DNA from: Planctomycetaceae bacterium
GTDB taxonomy: Bacteria > Planctomycetota > Planctomycetia > Pirellulales > UBA1268
Assembly: GCA_030616935.1 (NCBI GenBank)
Contig: JAUWWJ010000030.1
Location: 1-10,303, forward strand
Length of the DNA: 10,303 nucleotides
Direction: 5' to 3'
A program made the position numbers and the translations under genes. Each line of letters opens with the position of its first letter. Within the stretch, counting starts at the first letter, position 1. Of this stretch, positions 5,061 through 10,303 are shown piece by piece. The notes under the pieces were generated by a model that saw only the letters and a program-made list of their open reading frames with translations, was not told the origin of the DNA and did not search any database.

Positions 5061-7865
5061 TTATTGCTGCGACGTGTCTTTTGAAGAATCCGTACCCGGC
5101 TGTTGCTCAAGCGTTGGTGCTGTTGCATCAGGGAGTTGAGGGGAAGGGGTTTCCTCGGATACATTCTTCTTCGAATTCTGTAATGAACTCGGCTTTGCTG
5201 TAGATTCTGCACCTGCGGAAGCACCCTCATTATCTTTCGACGCAGAGCAATCCGCGCGCTGCTCATCCACCGAATCTTGTCCTGCGGATTTTTTTGTGGG
5301 TTCTGCCGAATCTGCTTTGTGCACTTCCTGCTTTGGCTTCTTCTTTTTTAAATCCTTTTTGCCTGCTGAATCATCAGTCCCGGCTTGAATATCAAAAAAC
5401 TGTTTCAGATCTCCAAATGTTCGTAATGGTGCCTGCCCAGCCTTCATTTCATCAGTCAATGGTTTTTTCGTTTTCCGATCCGGGCGGGAAGTGTAGGTGC
5501 GTGGACCACGATCTTGTTTCTTACTCTTTCTTGGACCACTCCCTGATTTTCGATGACCACGACCACTTGGTGGCCCCTTTCTCTCTGCAGACTTCTTTTG
5601 ATCACTATTCTTTAGAAATTTCTTTTTCGGATTCTGTGAGCGTCCTCTGTTTGCCCCATGCACGGGTTTTGCGCCAGGCCGAATCATTGTCAAAGCGACA
5701 CGACGGCGGTTCTTGTCGAGTTCAAGAACCCAGACCTTAACAGCCTGTCCAACAACAACAGCTGCATATGGATCACGTATAAACCCACTCGAAAGCTGGC
5801 TTACATGCACGAGTCCACTGTCGTGCAAGCCGATATCAACGAAAGCCCCAAAATCAACAACATTGAGTACCGATCCTCGCAGTTCCATCCCGACTTCGAG
5901 ATCTTCAAACTTGAGTACACCCTGTTTGAACAACGGCTCAGGCAGATCTTCGCGAGGGTCTCGACCGGGCCGCAAAAACTGTTCAACGATATCTGCGAGT
6001 AAGAGCCGGCCAACACCTAATTCATCAGCCATAGATGCCAGGTCTGTTTCACCAACTGCATCTGATATCTTCTGATGTTTCTCGCGATCAACGAGTTCGG
6101 CTGAAGTTGCATCAATTTTTTTCAGCACTTTCTCGGCGACCTCATAGCTCTCTGGATGGATTCGGGTCGCATCAAGTGGATTTGTACCTTCAGATATCTT
6201 CAAGAACCCAACTGCTTGAACATAAGCCGCGTCACCAAAACCCGGCACCTCACGGAACTGCTCTCGTGAAGTAAACGGGCCCTTTGCGGATCGCCAATCA
6301 ATAATTCCTTTTGCAACAGCCTGATTCAAGCCGGCAACATAACGCAAAAGTGCTGGACTCGCCGTATTGACATCGACTCCAACATAATTAACACACCCTT
6401 CAACAACAGCATCGAGTGATGCATGAAGATGGCGAGCTTTGACGTCATGCTGATAGAGGCCAACACCAATATTAGCGGGCTCAATTTTCACAAGCTCCGA
6501 AAGCGGATCGAGCAACCGACGGCCAATTGATACTGCACCACGATAAGCTGCTTCAAAATCGGGTAACTCTTCACGCGCATACTGGCTTGTCGAATAGACA
6601 CTCGCTCCTGCCTCATTGACAACCACATAGGCGACATTGTGCTCTTGCAAATCACCGACAATGAGTTCTGAAAGTAAAGATTCTACTTCTCGCCCTGCCG
6701 TCCCATTCCCAACGGCAATTACATTACAGTTATGCTCACGAACAAGCTCAACTATTCGAACTCCTGCTGCAGTTTTCTGTTCAGCTTTACCCACTATATG
6801 CAGGATGTCACGAGCTAAAGGATTCCCACAGGAATCCAGCACGACTGCTTTGCAACCACTTTTAAATCCAGGGTCAATCGCAAGAACGACTCGGCCAGCT
6901 ACCGGAGGCTGCAATAGAAGATTTCTTAAATTTCGAGCAAAAACTGCAATCGCATGCTCTTCAGAGGCATCCGTCATCTCGCGACGCACTTCACGTTCGA
7001 GACTAGGCAAAATCAGTCGTGATAGTGCATCGCGGCAACAGCCTTTCAGAAATTCTACATGCGGGTGATCCGTCGGAACAACAAGTTCTTCTGCTATCGT
7101 TTGAATTACTTCGGTCGGCCCTTCGACACGGACTCGAAGAATTTTTGCTCTTTCACCCCTATTCATTGCCAAGACACGGTGAGGTGGTACTTTCTGTAGG
7201 TGCTCATCAAAATCGAAATAATCTCTAAAATGCTTTGCTGTTTTCGTCAGGGCCTTACCCGGAGTTTCGATTCGTAGACTACGAAGCCGACCCTTTTGAA
7301 ACAGAAGTTTGCGTAAGCGTTGGCGGACGTCAGCTCGTGAGCTAAAAAGATCAGCAATAATGTGACCCACGCCAAGGAGCGCGTCAGCTGCAGAGGCAAC
7401 ACCCGAATCATCATCGACAAAATCTGCTGCTCGCTTCTCTAGATCTGCTACCTGAGAATCTGCCGTGATTATTTCCTGAGCAAGCGGCTCTAATCTTTTT
7501 TGTATCGCTTGCTCTGCCAGTGAAAGTCGTTTTGGTTTAAAAGGGAGATAGAGATCTTCAAGGACTTTGGTGTTCTCAGCTGCATCGATCTCCTCACGCA
7601 ACTCAGGTGTTAATTTCCCCTGCCCTTCAATAGTTCGAAGGATGGTCTGCTTTCGGTCAGCCAGTTGCCTCGCTTTACCAACCGCATTGGTGATACTTCG
7701 CAGCTGCAGTTCATCGAGACCGTTCGTCTGATCCCGGCGATATCGCGTAATAAAGGGAACAGTATTCCCCTCATCAATCAATTGCACCGCTGCAAGAACA
7801 CCCTCCTCGGGCAATCCAAGCTGCTTCGCGATTTGTCTTAAGTCAATGACGGTCGTGGAACCCAT
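5061..7865 (-). CDS. tex: Tex family S1 RNA-binding protein with a long charged C-terminal tail
   Basis: Tex (YhgF in E. coli) is a cytoplasmic nucleic-acid-binding protein linked to transcription elongation and tolerance of RNA damage; its exact role is unsettled. The 934-residue protein has the family order: an N-terminal helical region (about 5-190, including NTVPFITRYRRD at 34-45), a YqgF/RNase H-like domain (about 326-455, starting AIDPGFKSGCKAVV with D331), helix-hairpin-helix repeats (about 485-560, NTASPALLRYVAGL and REVPGFGDAAYVQA), and an S1 domain (about 656-727, MELRGSVLNVVDFGAFVDIGL). E. coli Tex is about 770 residues; the excess is a tail from 729 to 934. It is Lys/Arg/Gly-rich to about 802, then contains PLTDEMKAGQAPLRTFGDLK followed by QFFD (802-825), and ends acidic and Ser/Gln-rich. 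The ATG at 7863-7865 matches the usual N-terminus. Confidence 0.95.
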   Translation of the reverse strand: MGSTTVIDLRQIAKQLGLPEEGVLAAVQLIDEGNTVPFITRYRRDQTNGLDELQLRSITNAVGKARQLADRKQTILRTIEGQGKLTPELREEIDAAENTKVLEDLYLPFKPKRLSLAEQAIQKRLEPLAQEIITADSQVADLEKRAADFVDDDSGVASAADALLGVGHIIADLFSSRADVRQRLRKLLFQKGRLRSLRIETPGKALTKTAKHFRDYFDFDEHLQKVPPHRVLAMNRGERAKILRVRVEGPTEVIQTIAEELVVPTDHPHVEFLKGCCRDALSRLILPSLEREVRREMTDASEEHAIAVFARNLRNLLLQPPVAGRVVLAIDPGFKSGCKAVVLDSCGNPLARDILHIVGKAEQKTAAGVRIVELVREHNCNVIAVGNGTAGREVESLLSELIVGDLQEHNVAYVVVNEAGASVYSTSQYAREELPDFEAAYRGAVSIGRRLLDPLSELVKIEPANIGVGLYQHDVKARHLHASLDAVVEGCVNYVGVDVNTASPALLRYVAGLNQAVAKGIIDWRSAKGPFTSREQFREVPGFGDAAYVQAVGFLKISEGTNPLDATRIHPESYEVAEKVLKKIDATSAELVDREKHQKISDAVGETDLASMADELGVGRLLLADIVEQFLRPGRDPREDLPEPLFKQGVLKFEDLEVGMELRGSVLNVVDFGAFVDIGLHDSGLVHVSQLSSGFIRDPYAAVVVGQAVKVWVLELDKNRRRVALTMIRPGAKPVHGANRGRSQNPKKKFLKNSDQKKSAERKGPPSGRGHRKSGSGPRKSKKQDRGPRTYTSRPDRKTKKPLTDEMKAGQAPLRTFGDLKQFFDIQAGTDDSAGKKDLKKKKPKQEVHKADSAEPTKKSAGQDSVDEQRADCSASKDNEGASAGAESTAKPSSLQNSKKNVSEETPSPQLPDATAPTLEQQPGTDSSKDTSQQ

Positions 7866-8080
7866 CCGCTCCGCCGGTTTTCATACAGTGAAGGAAATGG
7901 AGACCTACAGCAAATTGTGATTCGATGTTGCTTCGCAAAGTATTTGCTGCAACCTGAATAACAATCAACAAGGACTCACTTTCTCGCTCTTTTAGAATAG
8001 GACGCCACTCAGTTGAGGACGACTCCACCCGCAAAGAAACAAGGCTTTGGTGCGGAACAACCCACACATCTATGACGGTG

Positions 8081-8110
8081 AATGTAGAGTGCAATGGGTA
8101 CCGTTGTCAA
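8081..8110 (-). promoter_or_regulatory. Sigma-70-type promoter reading toward tex
   Basis: On the minus strand, a perfect -35 TTGACA (8110-8105) and a -10 TACATT (8086-8081) are separated by 18 bp. Transcription should begin near 8074, giving a leader of about 208 nt before tex. The spacer contains a dyad, CAATGG-GTA-CCGTTG on the plus strand (8092-8106), which could serve as an operator. Confidence 0.5.
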
Positions 8111-8160
8111 ACCGCCGAGTCCTCCCAAGCCTCCCTTTCTGACTCTGACCAAGCTTGATC

Positions 8161-8190
8161 TTGACACTCAGCCCACTTGCAAAATATTCA
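8161..8190 (+). promoter_or_regulatory. Sigma-70-type promoter reading toward the aminotransferase gene
   Basis: A perfect -35 TTGACA (8161-8166) is followed after 18 bp by TATTCA (8185-8190). The predicted start near 8197 lies about 147 nt before the ATG at 8344. A second AT-rich stretch (TTTATATAGG, 8277-8286) closer to the gene could act as another -10 but lacks a -35. Confidence 0.4.
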
Positions 8191-8343
8191 CCACCTCAAA
8201 TACCCGCCGGTACACCCGGGCCCTGTGGGACAAAAAATAAAATTTCGAAGTGGCGAGCCCGGATCAAACATGACGATTTATATAGGTAAGACACATATCT
8301 TTTGCCAAAACGAGCCCTCCTGCCCAGCGGAGACAACGAAGCG

Positions 8344-9636
8344 ATGACACCCGGTCCTAGTTCAGATTCGATCGACAAATTATCCGACTCTACTGACTTT
8401 CTTCCAAAAGTCCCCCTCCTCGCCATTGACCGACAGAATGGTCCACTTCGTGAGCAATTCCGGCAGGTTATGGACGACGTCTGTGATTCCGGTCGTTTTG
8501 TCCTGGGGCCTGATGTGACGGCGTTAGAAAACGAATTATCAACTATTCTTAATGTACCTCATGTGATTGGCTGTGCCTCTGGAAGCGATTCTCTTCTCCT
8601 CGCATTGATGGCCCTTCACATTGAGCCTGGTGATGAGGTGATCCTGCCTAGCTACACTTTTTTTGCAACAGCGAGTGCCGTCACGCGACTAGGTGGCACG
8701 CCCATATTTGCCGATATCGACCCGAGCACATTTCTCATTGATTCTGATGACGTTGCTCGCCGAATCACTTCTCGAACACGTGCCATTATCCCGGTTCATC
8801 TCTTCGGGCAAACGGTTGACATGGATGCACTCCTACCGATTGCAAACGGAGCCGGCATTCCAATTATTGAAGACGCCGCTCAGTCAATACTATCTACGTG
8901 GCATGGACGATGCAGTGGTGGACTTGGTGACATGGGTTGCTTCAGTTTTTATCCCACAAAAAACCTTGGTGGATTTGGTGATGGAGGTTTTCTCACGACG
9001 ACACGTGATGACCTAGCAGATGCACTTCGAAAACTTCGCGTCCATGGCATGGAGCCTCGCTACTACCATGATGTTGTTGGAATAAATAGTCGGCTGGATT
9101 CGCTCCAGGCTGCTGTCCTCCGCATCAAACTCCCGCACCTTGATCAATGGACAACAAAGCGAGCACACAATGCCATTCGATATACAGAAATGGTGAACCA
9201 CTGTGAATTAGAAGATGTCATTACGACACCTACAATTGACACCCGTGGAAGACATGTATGGAATCAATATGTCATTCGCGTAGCAGATGGAAAGCGAGAT
9301 GCCCTGCGGGAGCATTTGATGGCAACTGGCGTCGGAACAGAAATTTATTATCCAGTTCCTCTTCATTTACAGAAATGTTTCGCTAACTTTGGCTGGAAAT
9401 TGAATGATCTTCCTGTCACCGAACAGGCTGCAAAAGAAACACTCGCTCTTCCAATTTTTGCCGAACTTGAACCAACTGAACAGGCGACTGTTGTTGGGCG
9501 AATAGCAGAATTTTTTGGCAGGCCACCAGTCCCAAAACAAATTGCAGGCATGGAAAAAGGCTCTGACGCAGTGAGCCAACCACGGCAGGTTCGTCGAACT
9601 GGGCTCATTGGTCGGGCTGACGACGTACGATGCTAG
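8344..9636 (+). CDS. DegT/DnrJ/EryC1-family PLP-dependent sugar aminotransferase
   Basis: Enzymes of this family use PLP to transfer an amino group to keto-sugar nucleotides, typically for lipopolysaccharide, capsule or glycan synthesis. The 430-residue protein has the family signature: CASGSDSLLLAL and DEVILPSYTFFATASAV in the cofactor-binding half, IPVHLFGQ, IEDAAQSI with D177, and SFYPTKNLGGFGDGG with the PLP-binding lysine K206. Later motifs are GINSRLDSLQAAVL and YYPVPLHLQKCF. The pattern is nearest, by eye, to WbpE/VioA-type enzymes, but the substrate cannot be told. The ATG at 8344 is preferred: GGAG lies 11 nt before it and PLLAIDRQ, the usual family beginning, follows after a short leader. 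An in-frame TTG at 8302 would add 14 residues. The last ~35 residues (after VVGRIAEFFG) are a polar extension beyond the usual end. No other sugar gene is next to it. Confidence 0.92.
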   Translation: MTPGPSSDSIDKLSDSTDFLPKVPLLAIDRQNGPLREQFRQVMDDVCDSGRFVLGPDVTALENELSTILNVPHVIGCASGSDSLLLALMALHIEPGDEVILPSYTFFATASAVTRLGGTPIFADIDPSTFLIDSDDVARRITSRTRAIIPVHLFGQTVDMDALLPIANGAGIPIIEDAAQSILSTWHGRCSGGLGDMGCFSFYPTKNLGGFGDGGFLTTTRDDLADALRKLRVHGMEPRYYHDVVGINSRLDSLQAAVLRIKLPHLDQWTTKRAHNAIRYTEMVNHCELEDVITTPTIDTRGRHVWNQYVIRVADGKRDALREHLMATGVGTEIYYPVPLHLQKCFANFGWKLNDLPVTEQAAKETLALPIFAELEPTEQATVVGRIAEFFGRPPVPKQIAGMEKGSDAVSQPRQVRRTGLIGRADDVRC

Positions 9637-9663
9637 GAAAAGACCGGCGAACAGAGGCATTGC

Positions 9664-9678
9664 CGTCAGAGGCTGACG
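9664..9678. terminator. Small perfect hairpin between convergent genes
   Basis: CGTCAG (9664-9669) and CTGACG (9673-9678) are exact complements around the 3-nt loop AGG. The hairpin fills the 43-bp gap between the aminotransferase stop and the topo VI A stop (9680-9682), so it could end transcription from both sides. There is no T-run on either side, which weakens the call. Confidence 0.35.
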
Positions 9679-9679
9679 A

Positions 9680-10303
9680 TTAGTCTAACCAGTCCCGATC
9701 AGCAAGTCTTTCTGGCGTATAAACCTCAGTCACGTAGCTGATGTCTTTTGAAATTAAAGACTCCACCTCCAGCTTGAAGCCGTTTGAAAGCATCTTGTGA
9801 ATTTCTTTCTGCCATGCCTTCTTGGCAGCAAACCAAGGATATGCGGCGATCTGCTTCGCTCTTTTTACGTCTGAGTCACTCAGTGCTATTTGAACACTCG
9901 GGGCGAGCTTGCATTTTTCGTAATCGATCGACCGCAAACCAAGAAATCTAGCTGACGGAATAGCCATTCGCTTTGATTCGTACGCAAGATTTATAGAACC
10001 CTGTTTCAGCACGGAGTAGATGTAATAGCCCCAAGGATCATTATCGAGCAAACAATAGACCGGAAGCTTTAGCTCATGATGGAGGCGATAGAGCATTCGA
10101 CGCACACCACGTGGTGGCTGACCACCACCATGCGTCAGTAGACAATTGTGTTTTCTCCAAAACTTATCTTCATTGAACCTCCGCCACACGGTATCTTTCT
10201 CGACATGAAGAATGAATTTGGCAGTACATTTCTTGAAGCGAATAACCTCTTCCTCAACAATTGAGGGGATGCTGTATCCACCCGATCCCATACGAGAACA
10301 ATC
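9680..10303 (-). CDS. DNA topoisomerase VI subunit A / Spo11-like protein, C-terminal part
   Basis: Topoisomerase VI A is the DNA-cleaving subunit of a type IIB topoisomerase, mainly archaeal, related to eukaryotic Spo11. The open frame enters from the right edge (DCSRMGSGGYSIPS) and gives 207 residues to the stop; the ATG at 10289-10291 is internal, not the start. The Toprim domain is clear: KFILHVEKDTVWRRF holds the metal-binding glutamate (fragment residue 35), THGGGQPPRGVRRMLYRLHHE follows, and YCLLDNDPWGYYIYSVLKQG has the DxD pair (residues 87 and 89). YESKRMAIPSARFLG, SDSDVKRAKQIAAYPWF and WQKEIHKML follow the archaeal A-subunit order up to the end. The N-terminal winged-helix domain with the active tyrosine is outside the window, as would be a subunit B gene. 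Alternatives such as a plasmid-borne or Spo11-only paralogue cannot be excluded. Confidence 0.85.
   Translation of the reverse strand, partial: DCSRMGSGGYSIPSIVEEEVIRFKKCTAKFILHVEKDTVWRRFNEDKFWRKHNCLLTHGGGQPPRGVRRMLYRLHHELKLPVYCLLDNDPWGYYIYSVLKQGSINLAYESKRMAIPSARFLGLRSIDYEKCKLAPSVQIALSDSDVKRAKQIAAYPWFAAKKAWQKEIHKMLSNGFKLEVESLISKDISYVTEVYTPERLADRDWLD

Larger units (their letters stand above)
7866..8343. other. Divergent intergenic region between tex and the aminotransferase gene
   Basis: These 478 bases hold no gene I can support. They contain outward-facing promoter candidates in each direction (8081-8110 minus, 8161-8190 plus) and a G/C-rich stretch near 8205-8229. An 83-codon minus-strand frame (7843-8094) overlaps the tex start but has no recognisable features. 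The tex leader would be about 200 nt long if the minus promoter is used, and the plus leader about 145 nt. Confidence 0.6.

Noticed and set aside
5294..5740. 148-codon plus-strand frame opposite the tex tail
   Set aside because: It is the antisense shadow of the low-complexity Lys/Ser-rich tail of Tex; the apparent hydrophobicity comes from reverse-complemented lysine codons.
7843..8094. 83-codon minus-strand frame overlapping the start of tex
   Set aside because: No recognisable motif; its ATG lies upstream of the predicted transcript start of the promoter found there, and it overlaps the well-supported tex N-terminus in another frame.
8205..8245. GC-rich stretch followed by AAAAAATAAAATTT as a terminator
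   Set aside because: I could not build a convincing stem (only 3-4 bp CCC/GGG pairs), and it lies inside a divergent promoter region where no gene ends.
8302..8343. TTG at 8302 as the start of the aminotransferase
   Set aside because: The ATG at 8344 has a GGAG upstream and leaves the normal family N-terminus; the extra 14 residues add nothing recognisable.

Overview
The window is about 10.3 kb of bacterial chromosome holding mostly housekeeping genes in short, separately promoted units. Recognised genes are lysA (diaminopimelate decarboxylase), a dicluster 4Fe-4S ferredoxin, dprA, prfB (release factor 2, with a programmed +1 frameshift), infA (IF-1), tex on the minus strand, a DegT/DnrJ/EryC1-type sugar aminotransferase, and on the right edge (minus strand) the C-terminal half of a topoisomerase VI A / Spo11-like protein. 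A truncated minus-strand gene with an early membrane segment begins near the left edge and runs out of the window. The mix (few Shine-Dalgarno sequences, small mixed-function units, a bacterial topo VI A, a Tex with a long charged tail) suggests a member of Planctomycetota. That is an inference from gene content, not a demonstrated assignment.

Layout. 1-195 (-): N-terminus of a probable membrane protein, divergent from lysA (327-1637, +). 1638-1886: intergenic, with a good promoter for the ferredoxin gene (1887-2279, +). dprA (2385-3542, +) follows, then a possible terminator hairpin and prfB (about 3630-4752, +, frameshift at 3696-3702). infA (4831-5052, +) ends 8 bp from the stop of the convergent tex gene (5061-7865, -). 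7866-8343 is a long divergent intergenic region with a good promoter candidate in each direction. The aminotransferase gene (8344-9636, +) then converges with the topo VI A fragment (9680-10303, -), with a small perfect hairpin between them.

How the genes relate. There is no single pathway. prfB and infA belong to translation, dprA and topo VI A handle DNA, tex acts in RNA/transcription maintenance, lysA makes lysine, and the aminotransferase probably feeds cell-surface sugar synthesis. The recurring regulatory theme is a TACAAT-like -10 about 40-44 nt upstream of start codons, plus a 13-nt element shared by the ferredoxin and infA promoters. I see no CRISPR array, transposase, phage module, tRNA or rRNA. 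I do not see a clearly new multi-gene system. The most notable items are the bacterial topo VI A, the recoded prfB with a weak stimulatory sequence, the ferredoxin with an enlarged second cluster motif, and the paired GAATTC sites around the ferredoxin promoter.
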